Assembly (NCBI RefSeq): GCF_024734385.1
Contig: NZ_JANHAP010000007.1
Location: 178,418 to 242,417, forward strand
DNA length: 64,000 nt
Direction of reading: 5' to 3'
DNA from: Dasania sp. GY-MA-18
GTDB lineage: Bacteria; Pseudomonadota; Gammaproteobacteria; Pseudomonadales; Dasaniaceae
Shown one piece after another: positions 43,720 to 53,128 of this stretch. The notes under the pieces are model-generated. The model had not been told where the DNA came from, made no database searches, and saw nothing but the letters and a program-made list of their open reading frames with translations. Numbering within the stretch: the first letter of the stretch is position 1; each line of letters begins with the position of its first letter. The position numbers were made by a program, and so were the translations under genes.

Positions 43720-44874
43720 ATGTCTAAACAAGAATTGCGATACAACGGCCTCACCGAACTCAAAGAAACCCTGCCGGTAGACTGGTATTTTGACCCAGCA
43801 CACTACCAGCGTGAGCTGGAGGTGATTTGGTATAAAAACTGGGTTTACGTCTGCAGAGCTGACGCCTTGGCTCAGCCTCGCGCTTTTCGCACCCAGCAAA
43901 TTGGTAGCCAAAATATTTTAGTGTTGCGTACCGAAGAGGGCAGCTTGCAAGCCTTCCACAATACCTGTCGCCACAGAGGTTCGGTATTAGTAACAGAAAC
44001 CGAAGGTGTGATGCGCTCTAAAAATATTATGTGCCCCTATCATAATTGGACCTATAACCAGCAGGGTGAATTAATTCGTACCCCTTCAAAGCAGTGCCCT
44101 AGCGCATTCAACATGGCTGAACACTCACTGTATGACGTAGCCGTGGTGGACTGGAATGGCTTTGTGTTTGTTAATTTAGCGGGCCAAGATGCCCAAGCTA
44201 TAGAGCAATGCATAGGTGCAGGCGCTAATGCCTTTGCCAATTGGCCGGCGGCAGATTTAAAAGTGGGGGCCAGCTATAGCAAAACCATGGACTGCAACTG
44301 GAAAGTATTTTGGGAAAATTATAATGAGTGCCTACACTGCCCCGGCGTACACAAAGATTTAAGTAAACTGGTACCCATTTACCGCCGCAACTACATGACA
44401 CCCTATGACGATCCTAACTGGCAACAAAACCTCACTAGCGACGACCCTGCTCTGCGTGGTGGTATGCGTACTGGGGCGCAAACCTGGACTACAGATGGTC
44501 AGCCTATAGGCAATGTATTCCCCAATTTAAGTGATGAGGAAAGAGCGCGCGCCTTTACCTATGTGGATGTGCAGCCAACAGCCTTTATTGTCGGCCACGT
44601 CGACTATATGCGTATTGTGCGCATTATGCCGCTAGGCCCAGAGAAAACCGAAATACAGGCCGAGTGGCTGTTTATGGAAGAAACTTTAAATGACCCAAAC
44701 GTAGATATTGCCCCCGCAGTAGATTTTGTGAAACAGGTGATGGCCGAAGATGCCCATGTCTCGGAGTTAAACCAAGCGGGTATGCGCTCTATACGCCATA
44801 AAAAAGGCAGCTTAATGCCCGAGGAGTATGCGGTGCATGATTTTCAAAACTGGGTGAGGGCGCAGTTGCGCTAA
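43720..44874 (+). CDS. Rieske non-heme iron oxygenase, alpha subunit
   Basis: 384 residues; ATG 43720 with AGGGGAGTG upstream. Rieske cluster ligands C83, H85, C105 and H108 (CRHRG ... CPYHNW). Catalytic iron ligands H206 and H211 in ENYNECLHCPGVH, with Glu E203 at the usual bridging-Asp position, as in carnitine/betaine-type enzymes. It should monooxygenate a quaternary or N-methylated amine. Associated with cassette A and preceded by the SnoaL-AraC regulator gene; no reductase or ferredoxin follows, so it must borrow electrons, perhaps from the pair at 11505/13060. An ATTGATTATCAA element (43670-43681) lies upstream and may be a regulator site. Confidence 0.9.
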   Translation: MSKQELRYNGLTELKETLPVDWYFDPAHYQRELEVIWYKNWVYVCRADALAQPRAFRTQQIGSQNILVLRTEEGSLQAFHNTCRHRGSVLVTETEGVMRSKNIMCPYHNWTYNQQGELIRTPSKQCPSAFNMAEHSLYDVAVVDWNGFVFVNLAGQDAQAIEQCIGAGANAFANWPAADLKVGASYSKTMDCNWKVFWENYNECLHCPGVHKDLSKLVPIYRRNYMTPYDDPNWQQNLTSDDPALRGGMRTGAQTWTTDGQPIGNVFPNLSDEERARAFTYVDVQPTAFIVGHVDYMRIVRIMPLGPEKTEIQAEWLFMEETLNDPNVDIAPAVDFVKQVMAEDAHVSELNQAGMRSIRHKKGSLMPEEYAVHDFQNWVRAQLR

Positions 44875-45204
44875 GCCCTCATTATTTGCTTTTCAGTTAA
44901 TGCGGGAGATGGCAGGCTGCCCACTAGTGATAGGTGGTGGCTTGCTGTGCTATTAACGCTAGTATTGGCAATGCCTGCTGCCCTGTGAGCTTGGCCTAGC
45001 TCTTAGTCTAAGCCCAGGCCTTGCTATTATTGTCTTTGCTGTTGCAGCCCAATATATACCATTAAGGTTATAGTGGTATAAGTTATATAGTCTAAAATGT
45101 TAATGGCTTTACTATAGTCCTAAGCGGCGCCTGCGCGCCTGCCTAGGTATTAGTTAGCCGCTATACTCATTATTTTTGGATGTTAACTTAGGTATTGGCT
45201 TGCT
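44875..45204. other. Intergenic region between Rieske oxygenase and XRE-GGDEF-EAL gene
   Basis: 330 bases without a gene. It contains an imperfect inverted repeat TATACCATTA ... TAGTGGTATA around 45056-45082 that may mark an operator for the downstream gene, and a short GGCGCC/GGCGCGC-rich patch near 45126. No terminator is obvious. Confidence 0.4.
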
Positions 45205-48200
45205 ATGGCCCAACCCCGTAAAAATTTTTCTAACTATATCGTCGATATCTGTACTTCGCAGCGTATTGCTATGCGCCTCAGTCAGGGGCAGTTAGCGCAT
45301 ATGTGCGGGCTAGAGCTTAAGCAAGTGCAGGATTTTGAACAAGGTTTAGACAATCTGTCGCTAGCGCAGCTGGAAATACTGCTCAACACCCTCAATATAC
45401 AGTGCCTACTCAATGAATACAGCCAGGGGCCAGATGAAGATTTACGCCGTCAGCGCGAGTCCTTGCAGAAAAAAGCACTACGGCAGCTAGCTAAATCCGA
45501 TGCCATTATCAACGGCTATATAGAGCAGGCCGTGCAGTTAATATGTAAAACAACCTCACAGGTTTTACATGCAGAATTTACGGGGGCTTGGTTGCTGAAT
45601 GAAGATAAGAATTACCTCAATTGTATAGATGAATATGTGTTGAGCCAGGATTTACACGAACCTGAATATGAATACTCTGCAGAAGAGTTTCCAGCCTGGT
45701 TTGCCGAGTTTGAAGGTCGCAGATCCTTGGTGCACGATACGGTTACCGAGTCTAACTATGCTACCCAGCAAGAGTTTGATGAAGAACGTAAGCAGTGGAA
45801 TATTAAGTCGTCTATAGAAAGCACAGTCATTGAAAATGGCGAAATTATCGGTGTGATCACCAGCGAGGATATTGTAGAACGAAGCTGGACTGTGGATGAA
45901 ATCAGCTTTCACAATCAGGTTGCCGATTTAATTATGCTAACGGTAAGAAACAGCAACTACCGTAAGATGCAAGAAAGTTTTGATCAAAAGAATCAGCTTA
46001 TGCAACGGCATCATAATGCGGTTTTCACCCTGATGCATGATGAGTCTATAGCCGAAGGTGTTATACAAGAGGGCTGTGATCAAATAACCAAAGTGGTTGG
46101 TGAGCAAGTGGCGCCCGAGGCTTATTCGGTTTGTATATGGCTGTTAGCCAGTGATGATCACAGCATGAAATGTGTGAGTGCTTATCTGGCTACACAAAAA
46201 ACGCACGATAAAAATAGTGCACGTTATGATTATACGCTGCAAAGCTACCCTAATTATATTAAAGCCTTGGAAAAAAATCGCCTTATCTGTAGTGCGAATG
46301 TTTATGAAAGTGAGGCCTACAGTGATTTTGCGGATACCCTGTTAATGGCAGACGGTATTGTCTCTTCGGCCAGCGTGGGGGTGTATGTATACGGCAAGCT
46401 CGTAGGGGGTGTATGTATAGACTACTGTGAGCTGCACCAGTGGAGTTCAGAAGAGGAAGGATTGCTTTCGGATATAAGCAACCAAGTTTCTTTGCTGGTT
46501 TTAAATCACGAGCGCAAGAAGTCCAGTCACCAGCTACATATGCTGTCGCGCGCGGTAGAAAATAGCTCCAGTGCTGTTTTTATTGCACAGCAAGATAGGC
46601 GTATTAATTACTGTAATAATCAGTTTTTAAAATTATTAAACAAAGATGCCTCGCAAATATTAGGGCTAAAGGTTAACGAGTTGCCATTTTCAGATAGCTC
46701 AGTTGATGATGCAGTTGCTATGCTTAATGCCATTGCTAAAAACGAAGCCTGGCGCGGCGAGTTAGAATTTAAAAGAGAACACGACCATGCCTTGTGGATT
46801 TTGTTTTCAATTACCCCAGTAGTTAATAATGAGCGGGGCGTTATAGAGTATGTGGGGGTGTGTGAAGACATAAGTAATATTAAGTTAGCTCACCAAGAGA
46901 TGGAGCAGCTAGCCTTCTATGATCCGTTAACGGGCTTGGTCAATAGGCGCTTATTTAAAGAGCGTTTAAAGCAGCATATTAGTTTTGCCAAGCGCCATGG
47001 TACCCAGGCAGCCATTTTATACTTGGATTTAGATAGATTTAAAGTGGTTAATGATACCTTGGGGCATGATGTAGGTGATCAGCTACTGGTGGCTATTGCT
47101 GATAGGCTAAAGACTTCCATGCGCGAGCAAGACACCGTGGCTAGATTAGGTGGCGATGAGTTTACCGTGCTGGTCCCCGATATAAAAAATATCTCTGATG
47201 TAGAGGCCTTAGCCAGAAAAATCATTGCCGTAATTCAAAAGCCAATAGCTGTGGCAGGTAAAAAATTATCCACCACGACCAGTATAGGCGTTAGCCTTTA
47301 TCCTGATCACGAAAAAGATTCTATAGAGTTGATGAAAATGGCAGATATGGCCATGTATCACGCGAAGAGCGAGGGGCGCAATAACTACCAAATCTACAAT
47401 GAGCGCATTAATATGTTTAGCGCTGATTATTTGGATATGGAAAATGATTTACGGCAAGCCCTGGTTAATAAAGAATTTGTGCTGTATTACCAGCCCATTA
47501 TCGATGCTAAAACCCATCGTATCCATAAGTTAGAGGCGCTAATACGCTGGCAGCATCCCACTAAGGGCCTGTTGTCACCGGTGGTATTTATACCGGTCGC
47601 CGAAGAGCTGGGGTTAATAGAAGGTATAGGAGCCTGGGTGTTGGAGCAGGCCTGTACAGATCTAGTGCAAATGCATAAGACCCACCCTGAGGTTCAGATG
47701 GCGGTCAATTTAACTGCGGGAGAATTCTCAAACCCGGAATTGGTTAAAAAAGTTAAATCCGTGTTGGATAAAACGGGCTTGCCAGGTCGTTTCTTAACAC
47801 TGGAAATCACCGAGTCTATGTTGATTTCGCAATTAGAAAAAGCCATTAACACCCTTAAAGGGCTAAAGAAAATGGGTATAGTCATCGCCATAGACGATTT
47901 TGGTACAGGCTATTCATCGTTAAGTTATTTAAAACGTTTGCCCTTAGATTTCTTGAAGGTAGACCGCTCTTTTGTGAAGGATATTCCAGAAGATAATAAT
48001 GATATGGAAATCACCGCGGCAGTAATTTCTATGGCTCAAAAACTACATCTACAAGTGGTTGCCGAAGGGGTGGAGACCGAAGAGCAGTTGCGTTTTTTGG
48101 AAGGTAATAGTTGTAACTATTATCAGGGCTATTTATTTTCTAAGCCCAAACCCTACGCAGAGTTAGAGACTGTTTTCACAGAGATGCTGACTAAGCTTGA

Positions 48201-48216
48201 TCAAGAAGTTTTATAA
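45205..48216 (+). CDS. XRE-GAF-GAF-PAS-GGDEF-EAL multidomain cyclic-di-GMP protein
   Basis: 1003 residues. In order: an XRE/Cro-type helix-turn-helix (about 12-70, LSQGQLAHMCGLELKQVQDFEQG), two GAF-like sensor domains (about 95-255 and 265-435), a PAS domain (about 445-565), GGDEF (motif near 650) and EAL (motif near 776). The cyclase I-site RxxD (REQD) precedes GGDEF, and the EAL site is complete (EALIRW, DDFGTGYSSL, KVDRSF, EGVE), so both activities are plausible. An XRE head on such a protein is uncommon and could allow direct DNA binding or only dimerisation. The tail is paralogous to the truncated protein at 3-1685. Its link to the catabolic genes is unclear. Confidence 0.92.
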   Translation: MAQPRKNFSNYIVDICTSQRIAMRLSQGQLAHMCGLELKQVQDFEQGLDNLSLAQLEILLNTLNIQCLLNEYSQGPDEDLRRQRESLQKKALRQLAKSDAIINGYIEQAVQLICKTTSQVLHAEFTGAWLLNEDKNYLNCIDEYVLSQDLHEPEYEYSAEEFPAWFAEFEGRRSLVHDTVTESNYATQQEFDEERKQWNIKSSIESTVIENGEIIGVITSEDIVERSWTVDEISFHNQVADLIMLTVRNSNYRKMQESFDQKNQLMQRHHNAVFTLMHDESIAEGVIQEGCDQITKVVGEQVAPEAYSVCIWLLASDDHSMKCVSAYLATQKTHDKNSARYDYTLQSYPNYIKALEKNRLICSANVYESEAYSDFADTLLMADGIVSSASVGVYVYGKLVGGVCIDYCELHQWSSEEEGLLSDISNQVSLLVLNHERKKSSHQLHMLSRAVENSSSAVFIAQQDRRINYCNNQFLKLLNKDASQILGLKVNELPFSDSSVDDAVAMLNAIAKNEAWRGELEFKREHDHALWILFSITPVVNNERGVIEYVGVCEDISNIKLAHQEMEQLAFYDPLTGLVNRRLFKERLKQHISFAKRHGTQAAILYLDLDRFKVVNDTLGHDVGDQLLVAIADRLKTSMREQDTVARLGGDEFTVLVPDIKNISDVEALARKIIAVIQKPIAVAGKKLSTTTSIGVSLYPDHEKDSIELMKMADMAMYHAKSEGRNNYQIYNERINMFSADYLDMENDLRQALVNKEFVLYYQPIIDAKTHRIHKLEALIRWQHPTKGLLSPVVFIPVAEELGLIEGIGAWVLEQACTDLVQMHKTHPEVQMAVNLTAGEFSNPELVKKVKSVLDKTGLPGRFLTLEITESMLISQLEKAINTLKGLKKMGIVIAIDDFGTGYSSLSYLKRLPLDFLKVDRSFVKDIPEDNNDMEITAAVISMAQKLHLQVVAEGVETEEQLRFLEGNSCNYYQGYLFSKPKPYAELETVFTEMLTKLDQEVL

Positions 48217-48267
48217 AAATAACAGCCCTGTAGCTGCTGTTGATTTAAAATAAATGGTTGTTTGTGT

Positions 48268-49320
48268 TTAGCTGTTGCTGCGCCGGTACTCTATCGGCGT
48301 CATGTCGCACCAGCGTTTAAAGGCTCGGTCAAAGGCGCTGCTTTCAGAATAGCCTAACAAATAAGCTATTTCTGTTGCGGCTAAGCTGGTGTTGGTTAAA
48401 TAATGAGTGGCCAAGCTTTTTCGGGTGGCGTCTAACAGTTGGCTGTAGTTATAGCCCTGTTCTGATAGCCTGCGTTGCAAGGTTCTGGCTGTAAGATGTA
48501 GCGTGCTGGCCATATCTTCTATACTGGGTAGTGCTTCGGGTAATGAAGCTACTATGCTTTGCTGCACCTTTTCTATTAAAGAATCTTCACTGTTGTCGGT
48601 GACTTTATCTATACGGCGTAGTGCTTCTTCCAGCGTATTGGCCAATGGCTCATTGGCGTTAATAATGCTTAAGTCTAAGGTGGACTTGTCAAAAATGATT
48701 TTATTAGTAGCTTGGTTAAACAGTAGTTGCTCGCAAATAAGGCGCTTATGTTCACTGGTATCTTCGGGTTCTGCATGTTGAAAATGCGCTGCCAGTGGGC
48801 GCCAGTCCGCCTGCGCTAATTTTCTAATTAGGTAAACGCTATACATGCAGCTGATTTCTGAATCTTGGCGGCTATAGCTGAGGTTCTGCGATAGGATACG
48901 ATAGGACAGTTGAACCAGATCGCTAGTAATGTTCAGCGCTACCTCTATATTAGATTGATATAAATGGTAATAGCGGGTATGTAGCTTTAAGGCCTGGCCT
49001 ACAGTGGCGATACTATTAATGGCATAGCCTAAAATCCCTAAGTCGCTAAATGCTAGCTCCTCGTAAATGTGTAAGCCTATATTAGGATCTTGGCAGTCTA
49101 TGGCGGCTTGCTCCAGAATGTTTTGAAAACATTCCATAGTAATATCGCCCTCGCTTGCAAAGCTTTCTTCAGCTAATGCGTATAGCTTGAGATATTGCTT
49201 AGCCTGTATCGGGTGGTGCTTATGCAAATAGCGAAAAACCGGTACCAGAAAACGGCTGCTAATGGTAGGCGTAGTAAGTGAGCTGCTAAGGGGTAGAGGG
49301 CGCTTGTTATTTTTAGCCAT
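48268..49320 (-). CDS. AraC-family regulator with OruR/arabinose-binding-like N-terminal domain
   Basis: 350 residues. Residues 20-220 match the AraC_N type seen in OruR/ArgR-like regulators (LGILGYAINSIATVGQALKLHTRYYHLY); residues 255-345 hold the AraC helix-turn-helix pair (DMASTLHLTARTLQRRL and ATEIAYLLGYSESSAFDRAFKRW). It is divergent from the MFS-DmpA pair, with about 130 bp between starts, and so probably controls it. It belongs to the same subfamily as the regulator at 56409-57458. Ligand unknown. Confidence 0.9.
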   Translation of the reverse strand: MAKNNKRPLPLSSSLTTPTISSRFLVPVFRYLHKHHPIQAKQYLKLYALAEESFASEGDITMECFQNILEQAAIDCQDPNIGLHIYEELAFSDLGILGYAINSIATVGQALKLHTRYYHLYQSNIEVALNITSDLVQLSYRILSQNLSYSRQDSEISCMYSVYLIRKLAQADWRPLAAHFQHAEPEDTSEHKRLICEQLLFNQATNKIIFDKSTLDLSIINANEPLANTLEEALRRIDKVTDNSEDSLIEKVQQSIVASLPEALPSIEDMASTLHLTARTLQRRLSEQGYNYSQLLDATRKSLATHYLTNTSLAATEIAYLLGYSESSAFDRAFKRWCDMTPIEYRRSNS

Positions 49321-49453
49321 GTTGTTTAAGAGCCCCTACACACTACGTGCCAATGTTGTCATCTGTGGTCAATATTAATACCCAGAGATAGATGATAATA
49401 CAAGCGTATTAGGGCGCAACTGAAAGCTAGATAATAAATAGAGCTTGATCACC

Positions 49454-50608
49454 ATGAGTACAGAAGCCTTGGCTATTAAATCCCCGCTAGTGATTGCTGC
49501 AGTGGTTTTTATGACGGTAGTTTCTGCTGCAGGTTTTTTGTTGCTGCCTTTATTGGTGGGTACAGTTAGCAGCGCCTTATCGTTTAATGATAAGGAGTTA
49601 GGTTATTTATCTTCATTTGTATTGTTGGCTTCTGCCATTAGTTCGGTAGGGGCTGTATTTTGGGTGAGAAAAATCAATTGGCGCTTAGCGGGGGCAGTAT
49701 CTTTTGGGTTTATGATATTAGGCCACAGTGTGGCTATTTTTTCTGAACAGGCAATGCTTACCGTGCTGGCATTAGCGCTAGCCAGTTTTGGTGGTGGCTC
49801 AGCCTACTCTTTAATGTTGACGGTGCTCTCGGACAGCAGCCAGCCCGATAGAAATTTTGGATTTTCCATCGCAGCGCAAGTGGCTTTTCAGGTGTTAGGT
49901 TTGGCGCTGTTACCGGGGCTAATTGCGCAAACGGGCTTGTTGGGTTTGTTGACAGTGCTATTGTTGTTAGATTTTGTGGCTATGCTGGCGGTGTTGTTAT
50001 TACCTGGCGCTGGCAAAACAGTATCGCAGTTAATAAAGCTAAGTAGCATTATGCAGCCCGGCTCTTTATTAGCTTTAATGGGCTGCTTCTTTTTCTTTTT
50101 TAATGTCGGCTGCTACTGGACCTATATAGAGCGCATGGGGGCGGCGTCTGGTTTGGCTGCTAGCTTTATGGGCTGGGGTTTGTCTATAGGTGTGGCAGTG
50201 GGTATTGCCGGTGCTTTATTAGCGGCATGGAAGGGCGAACGCTATGGCCGTGGTATCCCTTTAGCCATAGGTGCGGTGGGTACGGTGATTGCGGTGTTAA
50301 TGTTGGCGGGGGTGATTACTGAGGCACTATTTATTGCCAGTGCAGCCTTGTATAACTTTGTGTGGAATTATTCGCTGGCCTATCAGTATGCGGCAGTAAA
50401 TGCGGTAGATCGTTCGGGCTGCAGTGTTGCAGTGGCACCTGCCTTTCACTCTATGGGGGCGGCACTGGGGCCTGGGTTGGCGGCCTTATTAATGGTGCAG
50501 GGTGATTTTAGCGCGGTGTTGTGGTTGATTACGGTTTCCGTGTTATTGAGCTTGTGTTGCTTTGTAATGGCCTTTGCTCTGGGCAAAAAAACACTAGCGG
50601 TTATTTGA
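49454..50608 (+). CDS. Major facilitator superfamily transporter
   Basis: 384 residues from ATG 49454 (a TTG at 49445 is less likely). About twelve hydrophobic helices in two halves, with a short polar linker near residue 190-200 (PGAGKTVSQLIKLSS). Inner-membrane carrier. It is 31 bp before the DmpA-type peptidase, so they form an operon, divergent from an AraC regulator. Uptake of a peptide-like, amide or ester substrate for the peptidase is the simplest model; direction is not visible in the sequence. Confidence 0.87.
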   Translation: MSTEALAIKSPLVIAAVVFMTVVSAAGFLLLPLLVGTVSSALSFNDKELGYLSSFVLLASAISSVGAVFWVRKINWRLAGAVSFGFMILGHSVAIFSEQAMLTVLALALASFGGGSAYSLMLTVLSDSSQPDRNFGFSIAAQVAFQVLGLALLPGLIAQTGLLGLLTVLLLLDFVAMLAVLLLPGAGKTVSQLIKLSSIMQPGSLLALMGCFFFFFNVGCYWTYIERMGAASGLAASFMGWGLSIGVAVGIAGALLAAWKGERYGRGIPLAIGAVGTVIAVLMLAGVITEALFIASAALYNFVWNYSLAYQYAAVNAVDRSGCSVAVAPAFHSMGAALGPGLAALLMVQGDFSAVLWLITVSVLLSLCCFVMAFALGKKTLAVI

Positions 50609-50639
50609 TAGCTATAAAAACAGGATAAGTGAGCAAACT

Positions 50640-51782
50640 ATGTCGGTTAAGCAACAAACTACGAAGGCAAAAAAACGCGCCCGCGATTTGGGCCTACCCT
50701 TTAAAGGTCAACCTGGGCCTTACAATGCCATCAGCGATGTGGCTGGGGTAGAGGTAGGTTTTACCACGGTACAAAAATCTCACCCGCATTTAGAGGTGGG
50801 GGTAGGGCCTATTAATACCGGCGTGACTGCCATATTACCCCGCGGCCGCGAAAAAAATCCCCAGCCGGTATGGGCGGCCACCTTTGATTTAAACGGTAAT
50901 GGTGAAATGACCGGCAGCCACTGGATAGACGATGCCGGTTATTTTTTTGGCCCGGTTTGCATTACTAATACTCACAGCGTAGGCATGGTGCATCACGCCA
51001 CGACCAAATGGATGATACAGCAATACCCCGACATGTTTATTGCTGGTCACGGCTGGGCCATGCCGGTAGTGGCTGAAACCTATGATGGCCCCACCAATGA
51101 TATTTGCGGCCAGCATATTAACGCGCAGCATGTTATGGATGCGCTTAACAGCGCCGCTACCGGGCCAGTAGCCGAAGGTAACGTAGGCGGCGGCACGGGT
51201 ATGCAAACCTATGAGTTTAAAGGCGGCACTGGCACCAGCTCGCGCGTTTTTAAAGCGGCAGCGCAACAATTCACTGTAGGGGTATTGGTGCAATCCAATT
51301 TTGGTATGCGCAGTGAGTGTAATTTATTTGGGGTGCCGGTAGGTGAGCATTTAACCGAGGGGGCCTGGCTAAGTGAGGTCATGGGCCACGAGCAGGGATC
51401 TATTATTGTCAATATCGCCACCGATGCGCCGCTGTCCTCATCGCAGCTTAAGCGACTCGCTAAACGCGGCGCTATGGGCATAGCCAGAACTGGCTCACCC
51501 GGTGGCCATCACTCTGGCGATTTGGTGCTGGCCTTTTCCGTAGCCAATGGTTTAGAGCTGCCCAAGCAGGGCCAGCCGCAACCGGCCAGTTTTAAATTAG
51601 ATGTGCTCAATGAAGAATATTTAGATAGCTTATATTTAGCGGCAGTACAGGCAGTAGAAGAGGCCATTATTAATGCCATGGTTGCCGCTGAGACTATGGC
51701 GGTGGTTAAACCGGCAGGCTATATATTGCCAGCTATAGATCACCAGGCTTTGGCCGCTTTAATAAAGCAATACCATGGTTAA
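50640..51782 (+). CDS. DmpA/P1-family self-processing aminopeptidase or D-esterase
   Basis: 380 residues, full length for the family. Conserved blocks: NAISDVAGVEVGFTTV near residue 25, GNVGGGTGM near residue 180, FGMRSECNLFGVPVG near residue 222, and the self-cleavage site Gly253-Ser254 in HEQGSIIVNIATDAPLS, where Ser254 becomes the N-terminal nucleophile. Members hydrolyse N-terminal amino acids, beta-peptides, D-amino-acid esters or amides. No signal peptide, so cytoplasmic. It follows the MFS gene by 31 bp. Context suggests cleavage of an amide or beta-amino-acyl linkage in an amine-containing nutrient, which remains inference. Confidence 0.9.
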   Translation: MSVKQQTTKAKKRARDLGLPFKGQPGPYNAISDVAGVEVGFTTVQKSHPHLEVGVGPINTGVTAILPRGREKNPQPVWAATFDLNGNGEMTGSHWIDDAGYFFGPVCITNTHSVGMVHHATTKWMIQQYPDMFIAGHGWAMPVVAETYDGPTNDICGQHINAQHVMDALNSAATGPVAEGNVGGGTGMQTYEFKGGTGTSSRVFKAAAQQFTVGVLVQSNFGMRSECNLFGVPVGEHLTEGAWLSEVMGHEQGSIIVNIATDAPLSSSQLKRLAKRGAMGIARTGSPGGHHSGDLVLAFSVANGLELPKQGQPQPASFKLDVLNEEYLDSLYLAAVQAVEEAIINAMVAAETMAVVKPAGYILPAIDHQALAALIKQYHG

Positions 51783-51849
51783 GTGCTATGCGGTAGGTAA
51801 TGGCCTGCAGCTACCGGTTAGCATCATGGTTATTGATAAACCAAAAAAA

Positions 51850-51875
51850 GCCCGCATAGTAAAACTGATGCGGGC
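51850..51875 (-). terminator. Rho-independent terminator of cassette B
   Basis: Stem GCCCGCAT / ATGCGGGC with a ten-base loop; seven A residues on its left form the T run of the minus-strand transcript. Confidence 0.9.
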
Positions 51876-51902
51876 AAAGAGTGACCATTGTTGCTGTTTG
51901 GC

Positions 51903-53126
51903 TTAAGTATCCGCAGGCGGCGTTTGCTTGGCTCTAGCGGGGGCCCAAAAAGGTTTTGTTTTTTTAGTGCATTTGCACACTTTACGTATCCAACGTAATT
52001 CTTTTTGGTGATACACCTCGGCATAAATAGGGCCGTCGGCATATTTCCCTTCTACCAATCCCAAAGCGATATTGGCTTTAACCACCGGCGACCACATGGC
52101 CGAGGTGACATAGCCAATTTGTTTTTGGCAGGCCGCATCGCGGTATAAAATGGCGCTTTCGGCGGCTTTGTTGCCTTCTATATCCAGTTTTAATAAGCGT
52201 CTATGTTTACCCGCTTGTTTTTCTTTTAATAAAGCGGCCCTGCCGGTGAAGTGGCCTTTGTTAAAATTCACTATCCAGCTTAATGCCATTTCAAAAGGCG
52301 AGTGATCGTTGCCCTTATCCATGGTGTGTAAGGCGGGGTGAAAGTCCACGTAAGGGCTTAAAAAGCCAGCTTCTAGGCGCGCTTTTTCCAGCGATTCTAA
52401 ACCTAAGGGCTGCACGCCAAAGATTTTGCCGGTACTAAATACATCATCCCAAAGGGCAATAGCATTTTTAGGGTCTATCCATAATTCATAGCCCAGGTCG
52501 CCGGTAAAGCCAGTGCGGGAAATCATGATTTCGCCATCCAGGTAAGGGAACTTGACTATGTCAAAAGGCTTGGCATTTTCAATGCCTTTAAACCCCATGG
52601 CTTTTAATAGCGCGCAGGAGGTGGGGCCTTGTATAGCCAGTGCCGCAAGTTCGTGGCTCATGTCGGTAATGTCAACATGGTCGAAACCGACTTTGGCTAA
52701 TTGAAACCAATCCATATTCGGCTCGGCACAGGTGAGCATGAATTCATCCTGTGACAAGCGAAATATAGTGCCGTCATCAATGATGCGGCCAGCATCGGTA
52801 CACCAAATATTGTATTGCACTGTATTAACCGGGTGCTTAGTCACATCGCGGGTCACCATGCGGTTAAGCATGGCTTCGGCGTCTGGGCCTTTAAAGCGAT
52901 ACTTGTTCATGGGCGATACGTCTAACACGCCGCAAGTGTTGCGGGTAGAGAAGTATTCTAAGTGCTCGTCCCTATAATAATTGGCGGCTAAAAAGCCATT
53001 CCACTCCTCCCATGCCTGGTTAAAGTTTAAGGGCGATGTGCGCTCGTGAAAAGGCGAACCCAGCGAACCGTTGGGTACGTGAGCAATCTGCTCGGGCTTT
53101 AATAAATTTGCGATAGTTAGAGGCAT
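51903..53126 (-). CDS. GcvT/DmdA-like folate-binding aminomethyltransferase family protein (cassette B)
   Basis: 407 residues, GAGGAGAAATA ribosome site before ATG 53126. Clear homologue of 39910-41115 along its length: YFSTRNTCGVLDVSPMNKY, MLNRMVTRDVTKHPVNTVQYN, the RIIDDGTI acidic pair, SRTGFTGDLGYELW and PFEMALSWIVNF. The C-terminal tail carries several Cys and Lys residues (KVCKCTKKTKP) absent from the other copy. It lies two bases after the second FAD oxidoreductase gene and ends the operon before a terminator. Role as in cassette A: probably takes a one-carbon unit to tetrahydrofolate. Confidence 0.88.
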   Translation of the reverse strand: MPLTIANLLKPEQIAHVPNGSLGSPFHERTSPLNFNQAWEEWNGFLAANYYRDEHLEYFSTRNTCGVLDVSPMNKYRFKGPDAEAMLNRMVTRDVTKHPVNTVQYNIWCTDAGRIIDDGTIFRLSQDEFMLTCAEPNMDWFQLAKVGFDHVDITDMSHELAALAIQGPTSCALLKAMGFKGIENAKPFDIVKFPYLDGEIMISRTGFTGDLGYELWIDPKNAIALWDDVFSTGKIFGVQPLGLESLEKARLEAGFLSPYVDFHPALHTMDKGNDHSPFEMALSWIVNFNKGHFTGRAALLKEKQAGKHRRLLKLDIEGNKAAESAILYRDAACQKQIGYVTSAMWSPVVKANIALGLVEGKYADGPIYAEVYHQKELRWIRKVCKCTKKTKPFWAPARAKQTPPADT

Positions 53127-53128
53127 GC

